DNA from: a virus
DNA: 34,553 nucleotides
Virus record (IMG/VR): IMGVR_UViG_3300035698_010668
Span: 1-34,553 of that record
Strand: one strand, 5' to 3'
Shown here: in pieces, positions 1 to 7,014 of the stretch
Position numbering within the stretch: the stretch's first letter is position 1
How the letters are laid out: the number at the start of each line of letters is the position of its first letter
Program-made: the position numbers and the translations under genes
The notes under the pieces: model-generated
Databases searched by the model: none
What the model saw: the letters and a program-made list of their open reading frames with translations, nothing else
Told to the model about the DNA's origin: nothing

Positions 1-126
1 CCGCCGCACTACTGGCGATGCCCGAGGTGCCGGGGCAAGCGGCTGAACAAAGACGGAACGCCGTGTCAGCGCTGCCGGGGCGTGGGGAAACTGAACGCAG
101 AGCCCGAGGAGAAGGCCGATGCCTAA
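1..126 (+). CDS. C-terminal fragment of a Cys4 zinc-binding protein (5' end outside window)
   Basis: The frame is open from base 1 to the TAA at 124-126 and gives 41 residues. Two knuckles are visible, CPRCRGKR and CQRCRGVG, about ten residues apart, followed by an acidic tail. The CxxCxGxG-like spacing is that of DnaJ-type zinc knuckles and small phage zinc-ribbon proteins. The end overlaps the glycosyltransferase start by 8 bases, so the two are probably translated from one mRNA. What lies N-terminal to the zinc module is outside the window, so the role is unknown. That this is a real coding end is supported by the paired Cys motifs and the overlap. Confidence 0.6.
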   Translation, partial: PPHYWRCPRCRGKRLNKDGTPCQRCRGVGKLNAEPEEKADA

Positions 127-919
127 AATCTGCCTGATCCTGAGCTGCTACGGCGAGGACCGCTGGTGCATCCGGCGATGTCTGGAGTCGTTTTACGAGC
201 ACACCTCGATGCCCGTCGCGGTAATTAGCGACGACGGCACGCCGGACATCGACGTGGACGAGTGGACCGCCGTCACGAGCGGGATTCCCAACTGCCACCC
301 TAGCCGGTTTACCACCAACGGGGGTTTGACACGTGGCTGGAATCATGGGTTAAGGGCGGCCAGGGCACTCCACGTGGAGTACGCCGTGTGCGGAAACTCG
401 GATACAATCTTTGCACCTGGCTGGGAATCTGGTATGCTGGACGCGCTGCGGGACCACACACTGGTGGGACCGCTGACGAACTGCCCGGGATGGGGCAGCG
501 ATCTGCAACAGGTTAAGCACCTTCTGCCCGGCTACGTGGCCTCCGACAGCGCCGAGGCCATCGAGTGTGTTGCGCATGCACTCCGTGGTCGACCGGCCAC
601 CGAACTTCCTCCTCCGCGCGTGCAGGCGCAGAGGTCGGGCGTTGTAATGAGCGTGCCGGCGATGCTCAACGGGTTCACGCTGATGGCCCGCACGGAAGAC
701 TGGTGGGGAGGCGCACTGGATAATGAAAACGTGTTCAACCCGCAGATGAAAATGGCCCACAACGAACTCGAACTGCAGCTCCGCTGGGCGGCGGCGCGGA
801 AGAAGAGTGCCGTGGCTAACGCGAGCTTCGTGTTCCACTGCCGTGCCGTGTCACGCGGCCAACAATACTTGACCGAGGGGGCGTTCCGGCCCGTGGAGGA
901 CAGCCTGTGTGTGGAATGA
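119..919 (+). CDS. GT-A fold (family 2-like) glycosyltransferase
   Basis: 266 aa. The N-terminus (PKICLILSCYGEDRWCIRRC) is the first beta strand and helix of a Rossmann-like GT-A domain. SDDG at residues 37-40 fits the nucleotide-sugar-binding acidic motif, GGLTRGWNHGL (68-78) is the usual GxxxArNxG-type helix, and NSD at 93-95 stands where the metal-binding DxD lies. A later NELELQLRW helix matches the ED-type acceptor region. Such enzymes move a sugar from an NDP-sugar to an acceptor; in phages the acceptor may be DNA, a virion protein or a host surface glycan, which the sequence does not tell. It sits just ahead of the capsid genes and overlaps its downstream neighbour. A second GT-A gene lies at 4812-5573. 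Confidence 0.75.
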   Translation: MPKICLILSCYGEDRWCIRRCLESFYEHTSMPVAVISDDGTPDIDVDEWTAVTSGIPNCHPSRFTTNGGLTRGWNHGLRAARALHVEYAVCGNSDTIFAPGWESGMLDALRDHTLVGPLTNCPGWGSDLQQVKHLLPGYVASDSAEAIECVAHALRGRPATELPPPRVQAQRSGVVMSVPAMLNGFTLMARTEDWWGGALDNENVFNPQMKMAHNELELQLRWAAARKKSAVANASFVFHCRAVSRGQQYLTEGAFRPVEDSLCVE

Positions 920-1422
920 TGTCCGACATCGTGATCGTGGATGGGGAGCGATGGGGGTTCAGTTTTTTCGGCCCTCGTTCCGACGAGTTCAGCCAGCAAC
1001 TGAGAGAGAGACTTCCCAACAAAGAGACCGCGCCGTGGGGGGAAACGGCACTCGCCACGGGAATGACGATGCCGTCCTTGTGCTGCAAGCTGCGGCCGCT
1101 GTGTGTGTACCGCGTTGACGACGGCAGGCTGAAGGTGGTTCTGGAAGACGGCGATCTCAGCGTGGACGTAACGGGGACGTTTTACGTCTTTCGGTACAGA
1201 AGCGGCGAAGCCCCAGTATTCTGTAGCATACACCTCCATCCAGGCGACGCGAGAGTGCTTGCGTTGGACGTTCGTGACGGCGATGTGACAGGGAAGCGGG
1301 AATACCTCCCAGAAGGCGAGTTCCCAATGTCCGAAGCCGCGAAGCAAGACCTGGAACTCGCGATTCCAAAAGAAGACGAAAAGCCAATCCGCCTGCGCCA
1401 GCAGGAAGAGACCTCTGTATAA
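907..1422 (+). CDS. Hypothetical phage protein (171 aa)
   Basis: No family recognised. The GTG at 907 is chosen because GGAGGA at 895-900 lies six bases upstream. The ATG at 916 would give an ATGA overlap with the glycosyltransferase stop but sits about 15 bases from that site. The protein looks like an all-beta soluble domain: an opening strand around IVIVDGERWGFSFF, a middle with RLKVVLEDGDLSVDVTGT, then VLALDVRDGDVTGKREYLP. The C-terminus is charged and rich in Glu, Lys and Arg (KEDEKPIRLRQQEE). No signal peptide or membrane segment. Its place between a glycosyltransferase and the scaffold gene suggests a virion or assembly role, which is inference only. Confidence 0.6.
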   Translation: MCGMMSDIVIVDGERWGFSFFGPRSDEFSQQLRERLPNKETAPWGETALATGMTMPSLCCKLRPLCVYRVDDGRLKVVLEDGDLSVDVTGTFYVFRYRSGEAPVFCSIHLHPGDARVLALDVRDGDVTGKREYLPEGEFPMSEAAKQDLELAIPKEDEKPIRLRQQEETSV

Positions 1423-1459
1423 CGAGACCCTCCGCGCACCTCTGCATTGGGGATGCGCC

Positions 1460-2536
1460 ATGCCGCAAGACGAAGACGACATTCAACTGGAAGACCTACT
1501 GAAGAAGGAGGAGCCGGCTGAAAAACCGGACGCCGAGGAAGATGCCGAAGAGGCGTCCGAAGAAGAGCCGGCCGTGGAGGAGCCCGAAGGGGAGGCCTCC
1601 GAAGAAGAGGCGGACGAGGAAGAGGCCGTCGACGGGGCCGACGACGCTGCACCGGAGGGGGAACCCTCCGGGGAACAGGCCCAGGAGGCCCGCGATCTGA
1701 TCGAGTGGGCCGCCAAGCTGGGGCACGAGGGGGTCGCCGGCCGCTACAAGAACGATGAGGCGATGATCCTCGGTCTGTTGGAAACGGCCAAGAAGATCGG
1801 GGTCCGCGACCAAGACGCCGAGTTGGGGCGGATGGCCCGCGCACGGCCCGATGTGATCGAGTTCCTGCAGGGCAAGCAGCCCCAGCAGCAGGCGCCTCCG
1901 CCGCCCAAGCAAGAGACCCCGACCACGGCGGCCCAGGTAGAGGCGTGGCAGGCCGCGGTGGCCGCCAATCCGCAGAACCCGCCCACGGAAGCGGTGGCAG
2001 GTCTTCAAAAGGTCTCCCGGGACGCGGTGGGGTTCTACCTGCAGATGCAGGATCCCAATTTCCGCTCCCAGATGCTCCAGCCCGTGCTCCAGGAGCAGCA
2101 GCAGGCGCTCCAGCAGCAGTGGCAGCAGACGGCCACCCAGCAGGCCGCCCAACAGCAGGAGAACGCCCAACTTCGCGATCTCCAGGAACAATACAAGGCA
2201 GACCTGTTCGTGAACGGCGATCCGGCCACGCAGCAGTTCACCCCCGCCGGAGTCCGCGCGGACGAACTGTTTCGCGAGGAGCAGTCCAAGGGGATGCCTA
2301 AGTTGGAGGCGGCGCGGATTGCACTGCTCCGCCTTGAGTCCGAGCAGTACGGCCAGCTCCGCGCGCAGCGGACTCCCAAACCAGCCCGCCCCGGCGCCAA
2401 GCGGAAGCCCAACGTGGCCAGTCCGGCGGCCCCCGACGGTGCCGTCGACATGGACAAGATGATCGACGGTGCCGACAGTGTCGGCGAATTGCTGTGCCGC
2501 GCAGCGGGGATCGACCCCAAGAGACTCCATGAGTGA
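1460..2536 (+). CDS. Putative capsid scaffolding protein
   Basis: 358 aa. The first ~75 residues are almost purely Glu/Asp/Ala/Pro (repeats of EEPAEE type). The centre (about 140-265) is Gln-rich and helical, with long Q/A/L stretches that suggest coiled coil, and the C-terminal third is basic (RTPKPARPGAKRKPN) before a final helix around DGADSVGELLCRAAGID. An acidic N-terminus, helical middle and basic C-terminus directly upstream of the major capsid gene is the usual make-up of tailed-phage scaffolds, which bind capsid subunits and leave during maturation. No protease domain is visible. The assignment rests on position and composition, not on a sequence family. Other Gln-rich virion proteins of this phage are at 18981-22713. 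Confidence 0.65.
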   Translation: MPQDEDDIQLEDLLKKEEPAEKPDAEEDAEEASEEEPAVEEPEGEASEEEADEEEAVDGADDAAPEGEPSGEQAQEARDLIEWAAKLGHEGVAGRYKNDEAMILGLLETAKKIGVRDQDAELGRMARARPDVIEFLQGKQPQQQAPPPPKQETPTTAAQVEAWQAAVAANPQNPPTEAVAGLQKVSRDAVGFYLQMQDPNFRSQMLQPVLQEQQQALQQQWQQTATQQAAQQQENAQLRDLQEQYKADLFVNGDPATQQFTPAGVRADELFREEQSKGMPKLEAARIALLRLESEQYGQLRAQRTPKPARPGAKRKPNVASPAAPDGAVDMDKMIDGADSVGELLCRAAGIDPKRLHE

Positions 2537-2597
2537 CCAAGAGACCAAGGGACTTCGTGCCGGCCATTTTTGCGGAGGGGTGGTTGGCGCGGATGGA

Positions 2598-2639
2598 GGA
2601 GGAGCCGGATTCCCGCCCGTAGCGGCCCGGCTCCCCTCC
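2598..2639 (+). terminator. GC-rich hairpin between scaffold and capsid genes
   Basis: The arms GGAGGAGCCGG (2598-2608) and CCGGCTCCCCTCC (2627-2639) pair with a one-base bulge around an 18-nt loop. A run of C and three T follows instead of a clear T tract. It may be a weak terminator, a processing site or a block that separates scaffold and capsid translation. The 192-base gap holds nothing else clear: an ORF coupled by ATGA at both ends (2529-2732) runs through it but has an unconvincing composition. Confidence 0.4.
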
Positions 2640-2714
2640 CCCTTTACAATACGTGACGAAAGGATCCCCCCGCATCTGCAACTCCGCGACCCTCCATTAC
2701 TGAAAGCGTTAATC

Positions 2715-2720
2715 AGGAGG
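2715..2720 (+). promoter_or_regulatory. Strong ribosome binding site of the capsid gene
   Basis: AGGAGG ends eight bases before the ATG at 2729. It is one of the best Shine-Dalgarno matches in the + operon, as expected for the most abundant virion protein, and it fixes the start codon. Confidence 0.8.
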
Positions 2721-2728
2721 ACTCGCAA

Positions 2729-3844
2729 ATGAGTACCGAACATATTGCGGCATGGGCTCGCATCGACGCCGTGGCGCTGTCCAAGTGGCTCACCAAGAAG
2801 GTGATTACCCCGGTCGCCTACAACAACCCCGTGTTTGCCATGCTGAGGAAGCGTGGCCGGATGAAGTACAACATCGGCGGCGAGGAGGTCGAATGGCTCA
2901 CCCAATTCCGGCGTTACACTCCGGAATACGGCGGCGACATGGAGGCCACCTCGTTCCCGCGGACCAACGTCCACAAGAAGTGCAAGCTCACGCACCGCAC
3001 GATGAAGCTCGGGCAGGCGTGGAGCAAGTTCGAGAAGCTCGCCACGAAGGGCAAGGACGTGGCGCTGATTAAGTGGCTGGACCAGATCCTGCCGCTGATG
3101 ACCAAGAGCATGATGGAGGAGCTGGCCCTGCAGATCTACTCCAACGGCCACGCCGCCGGGGCCAAGTGCCTGCACGGCACGGAGAGTTGGTTCGGGACCA
3201 GCGGCGAGCAGATCGCCTACAGCGCGTGCGACACGCCGGACGATACCTACGCCGGTCTTTCCACCGCCCTGGGCAACTACGGCGGGTCCTGGACAGCGGC
3301 GGGGACGGGCGATTTCGACGGCTGGCCCAACGGGCAGGCTGCCAACATGAGCGGCGATTGGGAGTACCACTTCTTCACGCCGCTGAGCGTGTCCTACAAG
3401 TACGCCGGATTCAACGGCACGGCGGCGACGTGGTTCTACAACTGGCGCGAAGCGATCAACTACGCCCAGACGTACCAGATGCAGTTGCGCTCCAAGAAGA
3501 TCGACACGGTGACGATGACCTCGCAGATGATGCAGGACGTCAAGCGCTCGCTGGCCGGTCTGGAGACCTACGAGTTGACGCAGAAGTCGGACCTCACCGA
3601 CCTCGGCTTCACCACCGTCAAGGTCGACGGCACGGAGTTGGTCAACGCCTACGGGCACCCGGCCAACAAGGCGATCGGATGGAACTGGGATGCGATGGAA
3701 TTCTGGTCGATGCAACCCGACCTGTTCGCCGTCGACCGGGACGAAGACATCAGCCGCGACACGTTCATGATTAAGGAGGATTTCTGGGGGAACATGCGTA
3801 CGGAATCCCCCGCGGACCAGGTCGAGTTCACGGACGCCGCCTGA
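2729..3844 (+). CDS. Major capsid protein
   Basis: 371 aa. Position directly after the scaffold-like gene, the strong ribosome site and the length all fit a HK97-fold major capsid protein. The N-terminal helical part (VALSKWLTKKVITPVAYNNP) leads to a region with strand-rich Gly/Trp/Tyr segments. The middle has PDDTYAGLSTALGNYGG, which resembles the conserved 'GLxxALG' turn near the head of the P domain in many phage capsid proteins. A late segment (TSQMMQDVKRSLAGLETYEL) fits the long A-domain helix, and the C-terminus ends in receptor-like strands around MIKEDFWGNMRTESP. The exact family cannot be named without a search. The expected role is to form the icosahedral shell with the portal at one vertex. 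Confidence 0.8.
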   Translation: MSTEHIAAWARIDAVALSKWLTKKVITPVAYNNPVFAMLRKRGRMKYNIGGEEVEWLTQFRRYTPEYGGDMEATSFPRTNVHKKCKLTHRTMKLGQAWSKFEKLATKGKDVALIKWLDQILPLMTKSMMEELALQIYSNGHAAGAKCLHGTESWFGTSGEQIAYSACDTPDDTYAGLSTALGNYGGSWTAAGTGDFDGWPNGQAANMSGDWEYHFFTPLSVSYKYAGFNGTAATWFYNWREAINYAQTYQMQLRSKKIDTVTMTSQMMQDVKRSLAGLETYELTQKSDLTDLGFTTVKVDGTELVNAYGHPANKAIGWNWDAMEFWSMQPDLFAVDRDEDISRDTFMIKEDFWGNMRTESPADQVEFTDAA

Positions 3845-3892
3845 TCCTGACTTGCGGAGCGTTTTCTGACACAAACACAAAGGAGTTCTTTG

Positions 3893-4441
3893 ATGGATAA
3901 CGTATTACCGTTCCCGCGCGGCGAAACTTGGAGCGGGGCGACCGCGGACGTCTCCGACACGATTCCGCTGGGCCTTGAGGGCGCGATCTTCGATGCCACG
4001 GACACCGAACACGGCACGTCCGTGCCGATCAAGCTGCGGGTCGTCAAGAACGACTCGGGCGGCGACCTCACCGCGGCCCGCCAGTTGATGGGCTGGAGCA
4101 CGACCTCGGACACCGACCTCGGCCGTCGCTCGGACGGCTACACGGGAGCCCAGGGGGAGCGCTGCAAGCCGCTGGACGACGCCTACGCGGTTGGTTTCAC
4201 GATCCCCGAGGACGACCTGTTCTACTGCCTTGAATCCGGCTACTGCGACGTGAATGGTGACGGCACGGCGGTGGATCTCACCGTCGGCGACGAGGTCTGC
4301 ACGCAGAACGACGGGACGATGGACGGGACCCCCGCGACCACGGAAGACTACGTCTTCGGGACCGTGGCCGAGACGACGACCGCCGAATCGACCGCCACGC
4401 TGGTGTTGGTCGAGGAGGGGATCGGACGCGAGCACCACTAA
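3893..4441 (+). CDS. Putative head decoration/cement protein
   Basis: 182 aa. The ATG at 3893 is preceded by AGGAG (3881-3885) at a seven-base spacing. The sequence is strand-rich, acidic and rich in Thr, Gly and Asp, with few helices. The opening (ETWSGATADVSDTIPLGLEGAIFDATD) and the VGDEVCTQNDG segment look like the beta-barrel proteins that cover phage capsids. It follows the capsid gene, the usual place for a capsid cement gene, and a terminator-like hairpin closes the unit just after its stop, so capsid and this protein may form a high-expression block. The family is not certain; a minor capsid or head fibre protein is the alternative. Confidence 0.55.
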   Translation: MDNVLPFPRGETWSGATADVSDTIPLGLEGAIFDATDTEHGTSVPIKLRVVKNDSGGDLTAARQLMGWSTTSDTDLGRRSDGYTGAQGERCKPLDDAYAVGFTIPEDDLFYCLESGYCDVNGDGTAVDLTVGDEVCTQNDGTMDGTPATTEDYVFGTVAETTTAESTATLVLVEEGIGREHH

Positions 4442-4455
4442 CGAACGCCACCTTC

Positions 4456-4490
4456 GCTCCGGGCGCCAGACGCCAAAAGGCGCCCGGAGC
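4456..4490 (+). terminator. Rho-independent terminator-like hairpin after the capsid block
   Basis: A perfect 12-bp stem, GCTCCGGGCGCC (4456-4467) and GGCGCCCGGAGC (4479-4490), has an 11-nt loop and is followed by ACTTTGT. The U-tract is short, so termination is probably partial and lets some transcripts continue into the next genes. It lies in the gap between the decoration-like gene and the next ORF. Confidence 0.7.
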
Positions 4491-4527
4491 ACTTTGTACT
4501 CCGCCGATCCCTTCGCAAGGAATTTGC

Positions 4528-4815
4528 ATGATTGATTCAGAATACCTAGACGCATGGAGGAAATCGCGGCGCAAGGCGTGCCGTAAGAAGCTCGGCGGCG
4601 ATGACTGGGAGACCCAGTTGTTGATAGCAACCCAGATATTCAATGAGCCCTTCGACGCCACGGGGCACAAGTTTTACGGCTGGCTGGAAAACGAGTGGTT
4701 GACCGATGGGTGGCACGCCAGCGACCCGCTCAAGGACGTGTGGGATCAAGCCGCCTTTGACGAGGAGTGGGACAACCGCCGCTCCAACAATCCCCCCGCA
4801 AGGATCTCCGCATGA
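4528..4815 (+). CDS. Hypothetical protein (95 aa)
   Basis: No family recognised. AAGGA sits upstream of the ATG at 4528. The protein is highly charged and Trp-rich (WRKSRRKACRKK near the start; YGWLENEWLTDGWHASDPLKDVWDQ in the middle), without membrane segments. The stop overlaps the next gene's start by ATGA (4812-4815), so the two are probably co-translated. It begins right after a terminator-like hairpin, so its expression may depend on read-through. Confidence 0.6.
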   Translation: MIDSEYLDAWRKSRRKACRKKLGGDDWETQLLIATQIFNEPFDATGHKFYGWLENEWLTDGWHASDPLKDVWDQAAFDEEWDNRRSNNPPARISA

Positions 4816-5573
4816 GCTATTCACTATTTATAGCCCGCCCGTGTGGCTGGCAATTGGAAAGCCCCAAGACGGGCACGTGGCTGTTCCTGCTCGGAATGAC
4901 GCTGGGGAAGATCGCTTGCGCCGAGCAGATCACCTCCATCGGGTGCCTGGAGTTCAGCAACTCGCGAATCGGGATGAGCCGCAACTTCTTCGTCCAGCAG
5001 GCCCGCCAACACGGGGCCACGCACCTGCTGATGGTCGACCCGGACATGTGGCCGGACAGCAACGTGGAGCAATCCGGCCAGCGGTTCTTCGAGAGCGCCT
5101 GGGAGTTTTCCAAGATGCACCCGGGCTGCGTGATTGCCGCGCCCTACACGGGCAAGCGACCGGACGGGCTGGTCCACGTGTTTGGGCTGGAGGCGGACGG
5201 CAAGATGGTCCGCATCGACCGCGAGACGGCCGCCAAGACGGGCGGTTGGCTGCAGGTCGCGGGGGCCGGCACGGGGCTGATGCTCGTGGACATGACCGTG
5301 TTCGACAAGCTGGAGGAGAAGGGTTTCGTCCCGTTCTTCCAGGACCGCTACAGGGACAAGTACGAGGCGGAACTGGACCTTTCCCAAGACATCGCGTTCT
5401 GTGCCAACTGCGGCCGCGCGCAGGTCCCGATCTACGTCAACATGGAGACGCCGGCCACGCACCAGCAGTTCGGCTTCGAGGAGATGCCGGGTTGGGATGG
5501 GCCCCGTCCGCCGCTGGACGGCAAAATCCGCACACTGAGGATGGGAGCCAGCGATGCAGGATTACCTATTTGA
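4812..5573 (+). CDS. GT-A-like glycosyltransferase
   Basis: 253 aa from the ATG at 4812 (coupled ATGA, AAGGA upstream). SRNFFVQQARQHGATHLLMVDPDMWP is a textbook GT-A core: a helix with conserved Arg-Asn, a strand, then DPD (76-78) in the place of the DxD metal/NDP-sugar motif. GAGTGLMLVD (151-160) matches the small-residue strand that follows the acceptor loop, and DLSQDIAFC fits the acidic 'EDxxxC' helix. The opening SYSLFIARPCGWQ gives no signal peptide. It is distinct from the glycosyltransferase at 119-919. Target and sugar are unknown; virion glycosylation is possible from the context. It overlaps the next gene by 20 bases. Confidence 0.7.
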   Translation: MSYSLFIARPCGWQLESPKTGTWLFLLGMTLGKIACAEQITSIGCLEFSNSRIGMSRNFFVQQARQHGATHLLMVDPDMWPDSNVEQSGQRFFESAWEFSKMHPGCVIAAPYTGKRPDGLVHVFGLEADGKMVRIDRETAAKTGGWLQVAGAGTGLMLVDMTVFDKLEEKGFVPFFQDRYRDKYEAELDLSQDIAFCANCGRAQVPIYVNMETPATHQQFGFEEMPGWDGPRPPLDGKIRTLRMGASDAGLPI

Positions 5574-5955
5574 CGCAAACTGCGAGGAGGTGCCCCAGTG
5601 GCTGATGCAGGTGTTCACGGATCGCAACCAGTTCGGGACGTGGGCCGGACACGCTCAGAACCTCCGCGAGGAACTCTGGGAACTCAGCCGCACGACCGGC
5701 GGGGCGCTGGTCGACGTGGAGGCGGCGATGCTGGCACTAGACCGGGCGAAGATCCTGGTGCTCAAGCAGATGCCGTTCGCGATGTGCGGTTGCCCGAGCG
5801 GCTGCAAGCGGTGCAACTACCGGGGTTGGACCACCGACCCCGAGCTGGCGCCGTTCTCGTTGGACGACTCGCCGAGTGGGCCAGCTTCGAGACCCGAGGA
5901 GGGGAGATCCGCGGAAGCGCCCGAATCGAGGTCGACGGACTCAGTGTGTGGGTGA
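5554..5955 (+). CDS. Hypothetical Cys-motif protein, C-terminal part doubtful
   Basis: 133 aa as read. The first ~105 residues look like a real helical protein (VPQWLMQVFTDRNQFGTW, then EELWELSRTTGGALVDVEAA) followed by a Cys cluster, CGCPSGCKRC, at about 78-87, which may bind zinc. From about residue 105 the translation becomes Ser/Pro/Arg-rich without structure, and over the same bases the -1 frame encodes a credible OB-fold. That suggests either a true stop at 5955 with an overlapping second gene, or a frameshift that joins the two. No function is recognised. Confidence 0.5.
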   Translation: MQDYLFDANCEEVPQWLMQVFTDRNQFGTWAGHAQNLREELWELSRTTGGALVDVEAAMLALDRAKILVLKQMPFAMCGCPSGCKRCNYRGWTTDPELAPFSLDDSPSGPASRPEEGRSAEAPESRSTDSVCG

Positions 5956-6152
5956 CGGCCCACGGCCGACAGGCGAGGAAGCTGGAGACGATCGAGAAGT
6001 CGGCAATGGTCCGCGTCGACGGCCGCTTGAAGGAGGCCGACTGGACCGGGGTGGGCGAGAAGCGGCACAAACGGTTGGTGGTGGAGGCCGAGGCGATCAA
6101 GGCGCTGGAGGGCCCCGAGCGGGATTTCAAGTACGTAGAGGACGTGCCATGA
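5826..6152 (+). CDS. Small OB-fold protein, SSB-like; start uncertain
   Basis: The frame encodes VLVGRLAEW, then SARIEVDGLSVWVTAHGRQA, then MVRVDGRLKEADW and RLVVEAEAI, which is the strand order of a single-stranded-DNA-binding OB-fold (GRL opening, VTAHG centre, VRVDGRL and VVEAEAI closing strands). There is no ATG ahead of the domain. The options in frame are TTG at 5826 (used here, 108 aa) or GTG at 5811, neither with a clear ribosome site, or a -1 frameshift from the 5554 gene. The typical acidic SSB tail is missing, although the end GPERDFKYVEDVP is mildly acidic. If real, it would coat ssDNA or act in repair or replication. Confidence 0.5.
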   Translation: MDHRPRAGAVLVGRLAEWASFETRGGEIRGSARIEVDGLSVWVTAHGRQARKLETIEKSAMVRVDGRLKEADWTGVGEKRHKRLVVEAEAIKALEGPERDFKYVEDVP

Positions 6153-6159
6153 ATCTACT
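6138..6159 (+). repeat. 22-bp direct repeat, copy 1
   Basis: This segment is repeated at 6378-6399 with one mismatch (C at 6147, G at 6387), exactly 240 bases apart. Each copy ends one gene (EDV then Pro or Ala) and starts ATGAATCTACT. Here the start leads only to a nine-codon ORF, which stops at 6178. Confidence 0.85.
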
Positions 6160-6170
6160 GGAGGGTAAGA

Positions 6171-6392
6171 ATGGGTAATCCCGCAAATCCGCACTGCCCC
6201 GCTTGTGGTCGGGTGTTGGCGTCGATCGGCCGACTCGACGTGGAGTGCTGCCGTTCGTGTCAGCTTGAGGAGGAAGATGGCGTGGCCGTTCCATCCACGG
6301 TGATGCTGGATGGGGAAGAGCTGGCCGTCTGCTGCACGGTCGCGACGGTGTACCGCAAGCACCGCAAGCTGGTGCCGGAGGACGTGGCATGA
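6171..6392 (+). CDS. Small zinc-ribbon protein
   Basis: 73 aa. GGAGGG at 6160-6165 lies five bases before the ATG. CPAC (about 9-12) and CRSC (about 28-31, preceded by another Cys) are two CxxC knuckles about 16 residues apart, a small zinc ribbon; two more Cys follow in AVCCTV. The C-terminus is basic (YRKHRKLVPEDVA). The gene lies exactly between the two copies of a 22-bp repeat, and its last codons lie in the second copy, so it looks as if it was gained by a duplication or recombination event. It may bind nucleic acid or protein; no specific role can be given. Confidence 0.65.
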   Translation: MGNPANPHCPACGRVLASIGRLDVECCRSCQLEEEDGVAVPSTVMLDGEELAVCCTVATVYRKHRKLVPEDVA

Positions 6393-6399
6393 ATCTACT
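6378..6399 (+). repeat. 22-bp direct repeat, copy 2
   Basis: The partner of 6138-6159. It spans the end of the zinc-ribbon ORF and the start of the DUF3307-like gene (MNLL...), which is the full-length version of the nine-codon MNLLEGKNG ORF after copy 1. Confidence 0.85.
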
Positions 6400-6721
6400 T
6401 ATGGGGCATCTCGTCGGCGACTATTTGCTGCAGAACGATTGGATGGCGCTAAACAAGAAGCGCTCCAGTTGGCATTGCGGAGTCCACTGCCTGCTTTACA
6501 CCTTGGCTATTGCCCTCTTTACAGGCTGGCCCGTCTTGCCGTTAGCGGTGGTGGCGACGACACACTTTGCGATAGACCGAACAGGTGTCGTTCTTGGCTG
6601 GATGAAACTCATTGGACAGTCGCGATTCAGCGAACCGCCCATGGGGCCGTGGTCCATTGTTGTGGTTGACAACACGATGCACTTGCTCGTGCTCTATATA
6701 ACCTCACTGGTGATCGCATGA
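6389..6721 (+). CDS. DUF3307-like integral membrane protein
   Basis: 110 aa. The signature of the DUF3307 family is visible: GHLVGDYLLQNDWMALNKK at the start (His, Asp and Gln in the membrane-edge motif), then a His/Cys helix, and ATTHFAIDR in the middle (usual form THFxID). Hydrophobic segments lie at about 33-58 and 90-110, so it is a small inner-membrane protein. The function of the family is unknown; phage members are often placed near morphogenesis or lysis genes. The start overlaps the upstream stop by ATGA and the stop overlaps the next ATG by ATGA. Confidence 0.75.
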   Translation: MNLLMGHLVGDYLLQNDWMALNKKRSSWHCGVHCLLYTLAIALFTGWPVLPLAVVATTHFAIDRTGVVLGWMKLIGQSRFSEPPMGPWSIVVVDNTMHLLVLYITSLVIA

Positions 6722-7014
6722 AAGCCGACGACGCAATTCGAGAACTACGCGAGGCCCAGGAGGGGCAGGTCGACGTTCACGACCTGCTGCAGCACATCCT
6801 CATCGAGTTCGGCGGCAACGAGGGGATGGCCAAGATCCTCAAGAAGTGTTTCGACGCCGCTCCCGAGGGCTCCAACGTCCAGGCCAAGATTGCCAGCGAC
6901 ATTATGAAGCTGGTTCACTCCCTGACCACGGGCGAGGTGGACGACGGACTCTCCGAAGAGGACTTGGCGGCAGAGGCGGCGGCGCTGATGCGAGGTAACG
7001 ATGAAGGCGAGTGA
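6718..7014 (+). CDS. Putative terminase small subunit (by position)
   Basis: 98 aa, acidic and mostly helical: DDAIRELREAQEGQVDVHDLLQHIL, then GMAKILKKCFDAAPEGSNVQAK, then a Glu/Ala-rich end. It lies directly before the large terminase and overlaps it by 14 bases, the usual place of a DNA-recognising small terminase. No helix-turn-helix is obvious, so the label rests on position and size. A small structural or regulatory protein is the alternative. Confidence 0.45.
   Translation: MKADDAIRELREAQEGQVDVHDLLQHILIEFGGNEGMAKILKKCFDAAPEGSNVQAKIASDIMKLVHSLTTGEVDDGLSEEDLAAEAAALMRGNDEGE

Noticed and set aside
2529-2732. 67-aa ORF between scaffold and capsid genes, coupled by ATGA on both sides
   Set aside because: The composition is unlike the neighbours and a hairpin and the capsid ribosome site lie inside it; coupling at both ends may be chance.
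1496-3880. Very long minus ORF (794 aa) opposite scaffold and capsid genes
   Set aside because: It mirrors codon positions of GC-rich + genes and holds no domain; the same holds for the long minus ORFs at 8823-10601 and 11641-13362.
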